NCBI GenBank assembly: GCA_001769035.1
Contig: MENF01000133.1
Span: 1 to 46,631 of the forward strand
DNA: 46,631 bases
Direction: 5' to 3'
Origin: Bacteroidetes bacterium GWA2_32_17
GTDB taxonomy: Bacteria > Bacteroidota > Bacteroidia > Bacteroidales > GWA2-32-17
Part shown: positions 36,460 to 45,300 of the stretch, piece after piece
How the letters are laid out: each line of letters begins with the position of its first letter
Position numbering within the stretch: the first letter of the stretch is position 1
Made by a program: the position numbers and the translations under genes
Notes under the pieces: generated by a model
The model's input: only the letters and a program-made list of their open reading frames with translations
Told to the model about the DNA's origin: nothing
Database searches by the model: none

Positions 36460-37275
36460 TTATTGAGAAAGACCAAAATTTTCTTTTAGCCAGCTTTTTA
36501 AATTGTTTGCTTCGGGATTCCCATAAAAATCATTAACGTATGATGTTATTTCAGCAATTTTATCGTTATACGATTTTTCTTTCATTTGCTCAAGCATAAT
36601 TTTAATTTCATTTTTCAATTGGTCTAAATCAGGGAAAATAGGTGTAAATATACAAATTGGAGTAGATATATATTTTTCGCCTTCTTCCATATACATCAGC
36701 TTCATCTCAGATATTTCAGGATTCGGAATTTGTTTGCCGTCAATTGTTAAAAGTTCGTTTTTATTAATAATTAATGTATCGCTACTATATGCTAACTTTT
36801 TATTAATAGTTTCATTTTTATATAAATATCTGATATAAAAATACTTTTTGTCGTTCATGGGAAAAAAAGCAGGACTTATTTTAATTTTCACCTTGTCAAA
36901 AACGACAAAATTGCCTTCAAAAAAAGTAGTTAAATCATTAGCATTAAGAATATTATCGCCACCTCTGGCACTAATATTTCCCGTTGCCGGCAAAAAATTT
37001 GATTTTGAATCTTTAAACTCTGACATATTGTTAGAAGTTAGTAAAAACCTGCCACGTTTCGGATTTATTACAGCTGCACGCGATTCTGGAATTTTAAAAA
37101 GCAAATCTTCGTTCTGAGAAAATGCAGTTCCAATACCTAATGCAGAGCCGGTACTTTGAATTAAAATACTACCCGAAACTTTAATTACTGTGAACTTATC
37201 CTGAGAAAAGGCAGTTGTTAATTGAAAACTTAAATTTGTAAACAATAAAACAATAAGAACTAATTTCATTTTCAT
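36460..37275 (-). CDS. hypothetical exported protein with FecR-like N-terminus
   Basis: The 271-residue protein starts with a signal peptide (about 1-25). Residues 28-75 (FTVIKVSGSILIQSTGSALGIGTAF...LLFKIPESRAAVINPKRGRF) follow the pattern of FecR/SH3-like beta domains. The rest is mixed, with a helical end rich in Lys and Glu. It is the first gene of the long minus-strand unit: a -7 element lies 29 bases upstream, and the phosphatase follows after 21 bases. It may be the periplasmic partner of the sensor, but no motif proves that. Confidence 0.6.
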   Translation of the reverse strand: MKMKLVLIVLLFTNLSFQLTTAFSQDKFTVIKVSGSILIQSTGSALGIGTAFSQNEDLLFKIPESRAAVINPKRGRFLLTSNNMSEFKDSKSNFLPATGNISARGGDNILNANDLTTFFEGNFVVFDKVKIKISPAFFPMNDKKYFYIRYLYKNETINKKLAYSSDTLIINKNELLTIDGKQIPNPEISEMKLMYMEEGEKYISTPICIFTPIFPDLDQLKNEIKIMLEQMKEKSYNDKIAEITSYVNDFYGNPEANNLKSWLKENFGLSQ

Positions 37276-37303
37276 GGCTAATTTGATTTAAAAATTGTTT
37301 TTA

Positions 37304-37311
37304 CAAATATA
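37304..37311 (-). promoter_or_regulatory. -7 element TATATTTG for the phosphatase-caspase unit
   Basis: TATATTTG on the minus strand lies 29 bases before the start at 37275, in the 41-bp gap after the C10 protease gene. No -33 TTTG is visible. If used, it makes 36460-37275 the first gene of the module 1 unit. Confidence 0.5.
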
Positions 37312-37316
37312 AATAA

Positions 37317-38762
37317 TTAATTTACTTTAAGGACTTTTCCTGAAAACACATTAGTTCCTGTTTTTAACTGGTAAAAGTAAAATCCTGATTCTATATTTTT
37401 AAAAGTTAATATAATACTTGTTTGATTTTCTGAAAAATCTATTTTTAATGGCTTAAATAAAATTTCTTTTCCTGAAATATCGAATAATTTTATATCCACA
37501 TTATTATACAAAGTATTAAGTTTAAATGTCAACTTTTCAGTAAATGGATTTGGATAAACATCAACCAAATCTTCTGATACGAATTTACTAATTATTTTGG
37601 TTGGATTTTTTATGATATCAACAATAACTCCTTCTACAACTGTAAGATTATATGGAATTTCTTGCGGAAGCAAATACCATCCATTATAACTCCCTCCCCA
37701 GCCAAAATTCAAATGAAAATAATTATCGGTATTATAACCATCAACAACGACATTATGACCATAAGTCCATGCAGAATCAACAATTGCTAAATGTGCAGGT
37801 AAAGAGTCTTTCATATTCTGCATTAATCTGTTATACAAATTAGTATCTGTTGGTTGCAAAAGTTCAGAATTATAAAAGTTAAAGCGCTGATATGCATCAA
37901 ATGCCTGATTCACGCCAAATGTTCCCGAATTACTTGAAGTATATACCTGATAGGCAGCTATACCACAAGCAAAAGTCATCGCAGCTTTGTCTTGATTTGT
38001 TGGAAGCACGTTGTTTAAATAATGTGCATTTAAAGTATCTAAATAAACATTTAGTTCAGGAAATGATGGAAAATCTCTGTCTAAATAATCATTATCAATC
38101 CAGTATTGTCGTCCTGCATAATTATGGTAATAATCGTCTGAATTATCAAAATGTGTGTTATTTGTTGTTTCGTGAAAATTTAATATTTGTGCCATAGCAG
38201 TTGAAGGACAGCCGGCAATACTTCTTTGATTTGTTACCGGATCCATAGGGCAAAAATCATTATATGGTGAATTTTGTGTCCAATTTGTAGTTAACCAACC
38301 ATTACCAACTGATGGCCATTGTTGAAAAGTAGAATCTTGTTTAGTTTTTAAATCTTCACATAATAATTCTTCCCAATAATTATTGTTTTTTAAATTGTTC
38401 GAAACAAAAATATTTCTTTTTAGTAAATCTGATTTAATTATTGAATATAATGGATTTCTGTTATTTAATTCCCCGAAATTACTTTCAAATGAATATGCAA
38501 CAATTGGAGGTAAATCGGTATTTGCACTCACTATTATATATCCTTTAGGGACTAAATCAATTTCAAAAGCAATTATAATATTTCCATTTTTAATTTCGAT
38601 ACAGTTACTTACAATAAAATATTCAGCTTTTTTTAATTTGTTAAGTTTATTTTTTGCAACTAAAACAGCTTCATTATTGTTTATTTGCTTTGCAATAGAT
38701 GGTATTGCAAATAATAATATTGAAGTAAATATTACGAAAAGAAGAATTAATTTATTTCTCAT
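37317..38762 (-). CDS. C10 (streptopain-like) cysteine protease with T9SS tail
   Basis: Secreted protease of 481 residues. Signal peptide 1-24; an inhibitory Spi-like propeptide (about 28-125, with GYIIVSANTDLPPIVAYS); a C10 catalytic domain with Cys185 (RSIAGCPSTAMAQIL) and His336 (TYGHNVVVDGYN); and the family's NFGWGGSYNGWY. Residues about 400-481 form a type A T9SS sorting domain (VYPNPFTEKLTF near the start, SGFYFYQLKTG near the end), so it is carried to the cell surface or outside. The layout is like that of interpain/streptopain proteases of Bacteroidota. It stands on its own; a weak TTG-18-TATCTTG element is upstream. Substrates are unknown. Confidence 0.92.
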   Translation of the reverse strand: MRNKLILLFVIFTSILLFAIPSIAKQINNNEAVLVAKNKLNKLKKAEYFIVSNCIEIKNGNIIIAFEIDLVPKGYIIVSANTDLPPIVAYSFESNFGELNNRNPLYSIIKSDLLKRNIFVSNNLKNNNYWEELLCEDLKTKQDSTFQQWPSVGNGWLTTNWTQNSPYNDFCPMDPVTNQRSIAGCPSTAMAQILNFHETTNNTHFDNSDDYYHNYAGRQYWIDNDYLDRDFPSFPELNVYLDTLNAHYLNNVLPTNQDKAAMTFACGIAAYQVYTSSNSGTFGVNQAFDAYQRFNFYNSELLQPTDTNLYNRLMQNMKDSLPAHLAIVDSAWTYGHNVVVDGYNTDNYFHLNFGWGGSYNGWYLLPQEIPYNLTVVEGVIVDIIKNPTKIISKFVSEDLVDVYPNPFTEKLTFKLNTLYNNVDIKLFDISGKEILFKPLKIDFSENQTSIILTFKNIESGFYFYQLKTGTNVFSGKVLKVN

Positions 38763-39217
38763 AGAATATTTTTTTGCACAAGATACAAAATTTTCAACTT
38801 CTACAATTTAATTTTTGGTTAAATTGGGGATAATTTTATTTTTATGTGCTGAAGTCATAAAATCAGATTTAATCTAAAGTGAAAAAAGTTTAAATCTCTT
38901 TCGAAAGGGAAATTAAGAAAAAAATGGCAGTCAATAATGATCTAAGAAAATTGTTTTAGTTTGTTATTAATGTTATCGTTTAATTGTTATGATATTACAA
39001 ATAATATTCCTTTAAACTATTCCATTTCCTCTTAAATGTTTTTTTGTATTGCATTTGATAGTTGAATCTGTTTTTATTTTGAAAAAATATTTTTTTTGTA
39101 AAAGTAATAACTACATTTGTAAATGCGAATAATTAATAATTAAAAAAAATAACAACTTTGTAAGTAAAAACATGTATTAAATTGTTAAAAAGAGATAAAT
39201 TAATAATTATAAATAAA
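38763..39217. promoter_or_regulatory. divergent intergenic region with leader copy P1
   Basis: This 455-bp stretch separates the protease and fibre genes and has no coding frame. Facing right it contains TACATTTG (39112-39119), matching TAnnTTTG. From about 39139 to the fibre ATG at 39218 it contains the first copy of a leader also found at 41661 and 46461 (CTTTGTAA, then ATTGTTAAAAAGA-ATAAA and AATAATTATAAATAAAA). Confidence 0.6.
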
Positions 39218-41602
39218 ATGAAAATCAAAAAAAAAAATATACAAAGTACATGGTACAATGTACGGTTTATCACTACAGCAGTTTTCTTTACATTGTACAT
39301 TGTACATAGTACATCGTACATTGCCTTTTCTCAAAACATTGGAATTAACGCCACAGGTGATTTACCTAATGCCTCGGCAGGTTTAGATGTTGATTTTGCA
39401 AATAAAGGATTACTTATTCCGCGTGTAACATTTGCACAGCGTGCTAGTTTCAACCCTTTGCCTGCATCTGCTCAGGGACTGACAGTTTATCAAACTGATG
39501 CCGTGGAAGGATTTTATTACAACACAAGTACCACTACTACACCAAACTGGGTATATCTTTCTTCAATAGGTCCAATTGGTCCAACCGGGGCTAACGGAAC
39601 AAATGGAACAAACGGAGCTGTTGGAGCAACAGGTCCAATTGGTGCCACTGGAGCTACCGGAGCTGATGGTGCTTTAAATGCTTGGGCATTACTTGGAAAT
39701 GCTGGTACTTCACCTCCAACAAATTTTATAGGTACAACAGATCCCTCTGATTGGGTGATTCGAACAAATAGTATAGAGCGCATGCGTGTTTCTTCAACTG
39801 GTTTGGTCGGAATTAATACCGCACCTGCAGGAGCATACCTGAAAATATCTTCGAACAGTTCTTCGTATGATGGGCTTGATGCTTTCAATACTTCCGGCTC
39901 AGTAGGTTCTGCATTCAATGCAGTGTATGGGCAAGTACTTAATGTCGCATACGTTGGGGCTATGGGCTATCTTGGTTATCATAATTCCAATAACAAAACA
40001 TTTGGAGTTTATGGACTTGCCGGAGATTTAGCAGGTATGTTTAACGGAAAAGTTGGTATTAATACTGTATCTACACAAATAACGGGTTCTGATTTGGAAA
40101 TCAGGAACAATGTTGCAAATCCAGTTAATCTTTTGCTGCGGCAAACCACCTCCAACACTTTGCTGAATTCTGTTTTAGGAAATTTGGATTTCGGAGATGA
40201 TTACAACACTTCAGCCCAGGCGAGAATTCAGATTTTCAGAGATGCCGCTTCATCTTCATCGGGAGATTTGCCTACGGCATTTACTTTCTGGACAATGGCA
40301 GACGGAGCAGCTGTATTAACTGAACGTATGAGAATTGACAATAGCGGCAATGTCGGCATCGGAACTACAAACCCCAACCGTATGGGTAATCCCACAGATA
40401 GAACTCTTACAATAGAATCAACCTCAGGAGCTAATGTTGAGATGATGCGCATTGCTGCAGCAGGTGCTGATATTGGTTCTGTGAACTTTGACAGAATTGC
40501 ATCAGCAAACGGAGCCATCACCGGCAGAACTTGCATTACCGGTGCATCCGTAAACGGAAATGATGCTACAAGCATACAGTTTCACACAATGGCTGCGGGG
40601 GGTACTTTGACTCCAAGAATGACGATAAATGATTTAGGTAATGTTGTTATTGGTACAACAACTCCCAATGCACGATTAGACGTAAAAGGCAGTGGCAATA
40701 CCAACGCTTCCTATGGTTTTGGAATAAGAAACAGTTCTGATGCTTATGCATTGGTTGTGCGGGATGATGGCAATGTCGGTATCGGAACTCTAAGCCCTAC
40801 ATCCAAATTACATATTTATGGAGGGAGTGCATTTATAGAAAACCCAAATGGATTTCAGAGTGCTACATTAAGTACCGATGGTGCTTTAGAATTGTACCGT
40901 TCACCTTTAGGGATTAACCCTAATGAGAATGGATACATTGACTTTAAAGATAATCCTGCAGATGACTTTGATTTTAGAATTAGCTACACTAATCCCACGC
41001 AAATTGGATCTAATGGAGCATTAGTGTTTTCAAGTACAACTATTGGATCTGGACCAGGTGTAACAAGAATGGTGATAAAAAATGACAACGGCTATGTAGG
41101 AATCGGAACAATCCCGAATGAAAAGTTAGATGTGGCTGGAAATATTTATGCAAGCGGCGATATTTACCTCGGAACATGTGCTACTTGGCTTAGCCCTATC
41201 GTCTGTTCCGATATAAGATATAAAAAAGATATTTCTCCTATAACAGATGTATTACCAGATGTTATGAAATTACAGGGAATAAAATATAACTGGCGTAAAG
41301 ACGAGTTTCCTACTATGCACTTTAATGACAGAAGGCAGATTGGTTTTGTTGCGCAGGAGGTGGAAAAAGTATTTCCCGAAATAGTCAATACCAATGAAGA
41401 GGGTTTTAAAAATATTGAGTATGCCAAACTCACTCCTATGCTTGTTGAAGCAATTAAAGAACAACAAAAAATGATTGATAATTTAAAGTTGGAAAATAAT
41501 GAATTGAAAGCACAGAACACTTCGTTAAATACAAAATTCGAATTACAACTATCAGAAATAGAAAAAATAAAAAAGCAGTTAGGTATGGAATCAAAAAAAT
41601 AA
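39218..41602 (+). CDS. fibre-like surface protein with collagen-like segment and S74 chaperone domain
   Basis: The ATG at 39218 is chosen over a TTG at 39182 because the leader is non-coding in the other copies. The 794-residue protein has a signal peptide ending AFSQ. A conserved N-terminal domain follows ([19 protein letters not shown]...[11 protein letters not shown]...[16 protein letters not shown]), then a short Gly-X-Y stretch ([13 protein letters not shown]...), and a long beta-rich shaft with NVGIGT-type repeats typical of phage-like fibres. The C-terminal peptidase S74 domain has SDIRYKKDI, IGFVAQEVEKVFPEIV and a coiled-coil end. S74 domains trimerise fibres and cut themselves off. 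It likely forms a trimeric surface fibre. The next gene is its tandem paralog. The signal peptide is partly encoded by a GTACAATGTAC-type repeat. Confidence 0.88.
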   Translation: MKIKKKNIQSTWYNVRFITTAVFFTLYIVHSTSYIAFSQNIGINATGDLPNASAGLDVDFANKGLLIPRVTFAQRASFNPLPASAQGLTVYQTDAVEGFYYNTSTTTTPNWVYLSSIGPIGPTGANGTNGTNGAVGATGPIGATGATGADGALNAWALLGNAGTSPPTNFIGTTDPSDWVIRTNSIERMRVSSTGLVGINTAPAGAYLKISSNSSSYDGLDAFNTSGSVGSAFNAVYGQVLNVAYVGAMGYLGYHNSNNKTFGVYGLAGDLAGMFNGKVGINTVSTQITGSDLEIRNNVANPVNLLLRQTTSNTLLNSVLGNLDFGDDYNTSAQARIQIFRDAASSSSGDLPTAFTFWTMADGAAVLTERMRIDNSGNVGIGTTNPNRMGNPTDRTLTIESTSGANVEMMRIAAAGADIGSVNFDRIASANGAITGRTCITGASVNGNDATSIQFHTMAAGGTLTPRMTINDLGNVVIGTTTPNARLDVKGSGNTNASYGFGIRNSSDAYALVVRDDGNVGIGTLSPTSKLHIYGGSAFIENPNGFQSATLSTDGALELYRSPLGINPNENGYIDFKDNPADDFDFRISYTNPTQIGSNGALVFSSTTIGSGPGVTRMVIKNDNGYVGIGTIPNEKLDVAGNIYASGDIYLGTCATWLSPIVCSDIRYKKDISPITDVLPDVMKLQGIKYNWRKDEFPTMHFNDRRQIGFVAQEVEKVFPEIVNTNEEGFKNIEYAKLTPMLVEAIKEQQKMIDNLKLENNELKAQNTSLNTKFELQLSEIEKIKKQLGMESKK
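39244..39322. repeat. GTACAATGTAC-type inverted repeat in the signal peptide of fibre 1
   Basis: The left arm (39245-39263, GTACATGGTACAATGTAC) pairs with the right arm (39289-39321), which contains ACATTGTAC, ACATAGTAC and ACATCGTAC in series. The repeat encodes STWYNV and TLYIVHSTSYIA of the signal peptide. A shorter, related stretch (ATGTACAATGTATATTTGAACATC) is in the leader of fibre 2 (41748 on). Confidence 0.8.
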
Positions 41603-41660
41603 TTATATTTGCTCAATAATTGTTTATTAACCAATTATAAATACTATATTAATAAAAAGA

Positions 41661-41809
41661 AAAATAATTTGTAACTTTGTAATTAAAAATTACGTATCAA
41701 ATTGTTAAAAAGATATAAATAAATAATTATAAATAAAACGAAAAAAAATGTACAATGTATATTTGAACATCACAACAGTTCTCTATTATATTTCAAGAAT
41801 TATTAACCA
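41661..41809 (+). promoter_or_regulatory. leader copy P2 with -7 element and upstream mini-ORF
   Basis: TAACTTTG (41672-41679) fits TAnnTTTG and is followed by the leader shared with 39139 and 46461. A 21-codon frame opens at 41748 (ATG-TAC-AAT-GTA...) and ends with TGA at 41811-41813, overlapping the fibre 2 start ATG (41810) as ATGA. It corresponds in place to the signal peptide start of fibre 1, so it may be a remnant of the ancestral start or a coupling mini-ORF. Confidence 0.6.
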
Positions 41810-44800
41810 ATGAAAATGAATATGAAAAAAACAAATTTGTTTTTCGTAATTGCACTTTGTGCAATGTTCTTCCTCCCTTCCCTTTTACAAGTCCTTCCCT
41901 TTGGGAAGGATTTAGGATGGGCTTCTTGCTCTGCCCAAAACGTTGGTATCAACCCCACAGGTGCTTTACCTAATGCCTCGGCAGGTTTAGATGTGAATTA
42001 TACCAACAAAGGGTTGCTTATCCCGCGTGTAACTTTTGCACAGCGTACAGCAATGAATCCATTACCTGCTATTGCTCAAGGACTAACTGTTTATCAAACA
42101 GATGCCAGCGGTTCCGGTGAAGGATTTTATTATAACACCAGCATCACCACTACTCCAAACTGGGTATATCTTTCTTCAATAGGTCCTATTGGTCCAACAG
42201 GTGCTACTGGAACAGGTACAACTGGAGCTACAGGAGCCACAGGTGCTACTGGAACAGGTACAACTGGAGCTACAGGAGCAACTGGCGCAACAGGTGCTAC
42301 TGGAACAGGTACAACTGGAGCTACAGGAGCCACAGGTGCTACTGGAACAGGTACAACTGGAGCTACAGGAGCAACTGGAGCTACAGGAGCAACTGGTGCT
42401 ACTGGAACAGGTACAACTGGAGCTACAGGAGCAACTGGCGCAACAGGTGCTACTGGAACAGGTACAACTGGAGCTACAGGAGCAACTGGTGCAACAGGAG
42501 CAACAGGAGCAACAGGAGCTGCAAATGCTAATGGAACAGCTACTCAAGTTGCATGGTTTAATACTGCAACGAGTTTAGTGTCGAATGCAAATTTATTTTG
42601 GGATAACACAAATTTTTCCCTCGGTATTGGAGGAACTCCTTCAGGGGCTTCTTATAAATTACATGTTTTAAGTGGTGATGCTAAGTTAGGAAACACCTCT
42701 ACCAGCTCTATGAATAAACTTTTCTTCGGAGATGGAAGTTTTGTTTATGTTGGCGAAAATGTTGCCGATGACAGACTATATCTCCGTGGTGGTACTATGT
42801 CAATTGACATAGGCGGAAGTCTTGGTGCTGCCGGCAATGTTCTCACATCTAATGGCACAACATGTAGCTGGGCAGCAGGTGGCGGTGGCATTTCCGGTAG
42901 CGGTACATTAAACTATATTCCCTTATGGACTCCAAACGGAACAACTCTCGGAAATTCCCGCTTTATGCAACCTGATGGAAACACAATATGCCTGAATGGA
43001 ACTTACTCTTGGCAACCTTGTGCTGTTTCTATTTATCCTGTAAATACCACCACAATGTGGGCGATAGACGGCTCGTCGTTGTATGGAAGCACAACGAGCG
43101 GAACAGGTTGGCAATATGCTACTGCTGGCGGAGGAGGGGTTATGGGACTACTCGAAACAGCAGGCTCATACAAAGCTGGTGTTCTGGGCTTAATATACAC
43201 TACCGGGAACGAAAACACTGCAGGTGTACTTGGAAGCAATGAAGCTCAAACATATTTTGGTGCTCTTTCTATGTATAAAAACGCTCTCTGGTATGCCGGT
43301 TGGTTTGACGGGGAAGTGGATATCACCTCAAATATAAGCACAAGAAATACGTTGAATGTTTCCGGCGCTGTCTCCAGTCCACAGGCAATCGGTCGCTTCA
43401 CAAATTCATCTGTGGCAGTATCCGATGCTTATGCCATTTATGGATACAGCCGCCCGCTAGATTATTGGGGCATTGGTGGTCATTTCGAAGGCGGATACAG
43501 GGGTGCAGAGGGCATAGTTTATCCTACGGGTAGTAGTTTCTACTATGGTTTATATGGAGTAGTTTCAGGTGGCTCAGGGACAAATTATGGAGTATATGGC
43601 TGGGCAAGTGGTACCGGTACAAACTGGGCAGGTTATTTTAGCGGAAATGTTTCAATCGGAGGTGCACTGCAAGCTAATGGTAGTTTTGGAACAGCAGGGC
43701 AGATTCTCACATCCAACGGCACAGGAAATGCATACTGGGCAGCAGCCGGAGCCGGATCGAGTTTATGGACAGATAATGGCACATATATTAATGCCAATAA
43801 CAACTCAGGAATCCAAGCTTATGATTTAAACCAACCAAATGGATTATACTCAGACAACAGTGGAGGTGGTGCTAATGGTAGCGGAGTTTATGGATATATG
43901 AGTAGCGGTGCAGTTGGTACTGGTTATGGACCCTATAATTCTAGGGCAGCTGTCAGAGGCTATGCATTTTATGGATATGACTATACATATGGTGTAGCTG
44001 GTTACAGATATGATGATGGATATAATCGTGGAGGCGGTGTTTTTGGTGGTTCATCATCAGGTAATCCACCAACAGCATGGGGTAGCTTAGGTTATAGAAG
44101 TTCCGCAGCTGCTCATTATGGCGTTTATTACACTTCTTTTGGAACAGGTGGTGGATTTATGCCGAGCGGAGTTCAGACAGGTATTGGCTCAGGTGGCTAT
44201 GGTGGAATTATGGGCGGCTGGTCAAGAGGCGAAGTACTTGGTTTTACATCCTGTGGAGAATTATATGCATCTTACAACCTGGGCAATGAATTTACATCGG
44301 GTTATCAGGCAGAAATTGTTACTTTGGGCGATAAAAGAGTGGCTGCGTATTCAGTTACTTCTACAGACCTTAAAGTATATAGCGATGGAACAGGAAAATT
44401 GAATAATGGCAAAGCAAGGGTAAATTTTGTTCAATCATTTATTGAACTTACCGGGGAAACTAAACCTGTTGTTACTGTCACTCCAATGGGAGAATGTAAT
44501 GGTGTTTATATTTATAATATAGACAACAAAGGATTTAATATTGCAGAATTAAATAATGGAACTTCCGATATAGAATTTTCTTATATAGTTATCGGTAAAC
44601 GAATTGATGCGGATAATAAATCACCCTTACCGGAAGCTATTGCTGATAAAGATTTTGACAATAAGATGAAAGGGGTAATGTTCAATGAAAACAATTTAGA
44701 CAGAAACGCAACACCAATCTGGTGGGATGGAACAAAAATCAGATTTGATAAGTTGCCTGTTTCTGATATCGTGAAAAAAGAACCGGAAAAGAAAGATGCT

Positions 44801-45103
44801 GTAAATATAAAAACTACAGGGACTATTACAGAAGATAAAGGAAAAGACATAAATCAAAATAACATTATCCCTGCCAACATTGAAAAAGAAATGACAGAAA
44901 AAGAACAATTTGAAAAACAAAAACAAAAAAATGTTGAGGAAGCAGGAAAAAAGATGAATGCAGAGTCAGAAGCTCAATACAAAAAATATTTAGATGAAAA
45001 AAAGAATATTCAGATTCATGAAAAAGGGGTGAATTCAACCATGCAAAATGGAGAAAAACCAAGTCAGCAAAATATAAATAATAACGAGAACGAAAAAAAA
45101 TAA
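41810..45103 (+). CDS. collagen-like surface protein, tandem paralog of fibre 1
   Basis: 1097 residues. Signal peptide (about 1-45, unusually long, ending CSAQ), then a domain nearly identical to the N-terminal domain of fibre 1 (about 45-125). A collagen-like tract follows (about 127-238) made of Gly-Ala-Thr triplets broken by six Gly-Thr dipeptides. A Gly/Tyr/Ser-rich beta shaft runs to about 830. The C-terminus is not S74: it is a beta domain ([19 protein letters not shown]...) followed by a Lys/Glu/Asn-rich helical tail (about 985-1097). It probably forms trimeric surface fibres; assembly must use another route than an S74 chaperone. Part of the signal peptide ([18 protein letters not shown]) comes from a TCCTTCCC-type palindromic repeat. 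Confidence 0.85.
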   Translation: MKMNMKKTNLFFVIALCAMFFLPSLLQVLPFGKDLGWASCSAQNVGINPTGALPNASAGLDVNYTNKGLLIPRVTFAQRTAMNPLPAIAQGLTVYQTDASGSGEGFYYNTSITTTPNWVYLSSIGPIGPTGATGTGTTGATGATGATGTGTTGATGATGATGATGTGTTGATGATGATGTGTTGATGATGATGATGATGTGTTGATGATGATGATGTGTTGATGATGATGATGATGAANANGTATQVAWFNTATSLVSNANLFWDNTNFSLGIGGTPSGASYKLHVLSGDAKLGNTSTSSMNKLFFGDGSFVYVGENVADDRLYLRGGTMSIDIGGSLGAAGNVLTSNGTTCSWAAGGGGISGSGTLNYIPLWTPNGTTLGNSRFMQPDGNTICLNGTYSWQPCAVSIYPVNTTTMWAIDGSSLYGSTTSGTGWQYATAGGGGVMGLLETAGSYKAGVLGLIYTTGNENTAGVLGSNEAQTYFGALSMYKNALWYAGWFDGEVDITSNISTRNTLNVSGAVSSPQAIGRFTNSSVAVSDAYAIYGYSRPLDYWGIGGHFEGGYRGAEGIVYPTGSSFYYGLYGVVSGGSGTNYGVYGWASGTGTNWAGYFSGNVSIGGALQANGSFGTAGQILTSNGTGNAYWAAAGAGSSLWTDNGTYINANNNSGIQAYDLNQPNGLYSDNSGGGANGSGVYGYMSSGAVGTGYGPYNSRAAVRGYAFYGYDYTYGVAGYRYDDGYNRGGGVFGGSSSGNPPTAWGSLGYRSSAAAHYGVYYTSFGTGGGFMPSGVQTGIGSGGYGGIMGGWSRGEVLGFTSCGELYASYNLGNEFTSGYQAEIVTLGDKRVAAYSVTSTDLKVYSDGTGKLNNGKARVNFVQSFIELTGETKPVVTVTPMGECNGVYIYNIDNKGFNIAELNNGTSDIEFSYIVIGKRIDADNKSPLPEAIADKDFDNKMKGVMFNENNLDRNATPIWWDGTKIRFDKLPVSDIVKKEPEKKDAVNIKTTGTITEDKGKDINQNNIIPANIEKEMTEKEQFEKQKQKNVEEAGKKMNAESEAQYKKYLDEKKNIQIHEKGVNSTMQNGEKPSQQNINNNENEKK
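41892..41910. repeat. TCCTTCCC/GGGAAGGA palindrome in the signal peptide of fibre 2
   Basis: An 8-bp inverted repeat around TTT, followed by TTTAGGATGGG, in frame within the signal peptide coding region. It encodes Val-Leu-Pro-Phe-Gly-Lys-Asp. It is of the same style as the other dispersed palindromes here but a different sequence. Confidence 0.78.
42189..42522 (+). repeat. minisatellite coding the collagen-like tract
   Basis: Tandem repeats of GGAGCTACAGGAGC(A/C)AC(T/A) and GGTGCTACTGGAACAGGTAC encode (Gly-Ala-Thr)n with Gly-Thr-Gly-Thr-Thr interruptions, six times. Long identical units in tandem make the tract prone to copy-number change in multiples of three bases, which would alter fibre length without breaking the frame. 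Confidence 0.85.
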
Positions 45104-45148
45104 ATAGAGTCTTAAAAAGTTGAAAGTTATAATTAATGGTTTATCTTT

Positions 45149-45257
45149 GAGTCCGGTCTAAAAACTATTGTTTTTGGGCTAAAGCCCAGTAAGTGGTGAT
45201 AATCAGGGCTTTAGCCACATTGTTAAAATTTAGGGCACCTTCGTTTAGACTGAACTC
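45149..45257. repeat. hairpin element with GGGCTAAAGCCC core
   Basis: Outer arms GAGTCCGGTCTAAA (45149-45162) and TTTAGACTGAACTC (45244-45257) pair with two mismatches. Inside are TGGGCTAAAGCCCA (45175-45188) and GGGCTTTAGCC (45206-45216). The element of about 109 bp fills most of the 197-bp gap between fibre 2 and the peptidase gene. It has no coding frame and looks like a dispersed non-autonomous repeat. Confidence 0.75.
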
Positions 45258-45300
45258 ATCTTTAATTTGAAAAATTTCCATGAGTAAATAATTAGGAACG

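Noticed and set aside
20571-37275. Cytoplasmic abortive-infection system (caspase or CHAT with gasdermin)
   Set aside because: All members have signal peptides or lipoboxes and no gasdermin-like or CRISPR gene is nearby.
39133-39321. Minus-strand frame beginning MYDVLCTMYNV
   Set aside because: It is the reverse reading of the GTACAATGTAC repeat and overlaps the leader of fibre 1; a known type of repeat artefact.
41892-41925. Frameshift or assembly error at the start of fibre 2
   Set aside because: The frame is open through the repeat, the hydrophobic signal remains, and fibre 1 has a different repeat at the same place.
42176-42578. Open frames on both strands over the collagen tract (Ser/Cys-rich and Gln/Leu-rich)
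   Set aside because: They are by-products of the 9- and 12-base periodic repeat, which leaves several frames open; no start context or homology.
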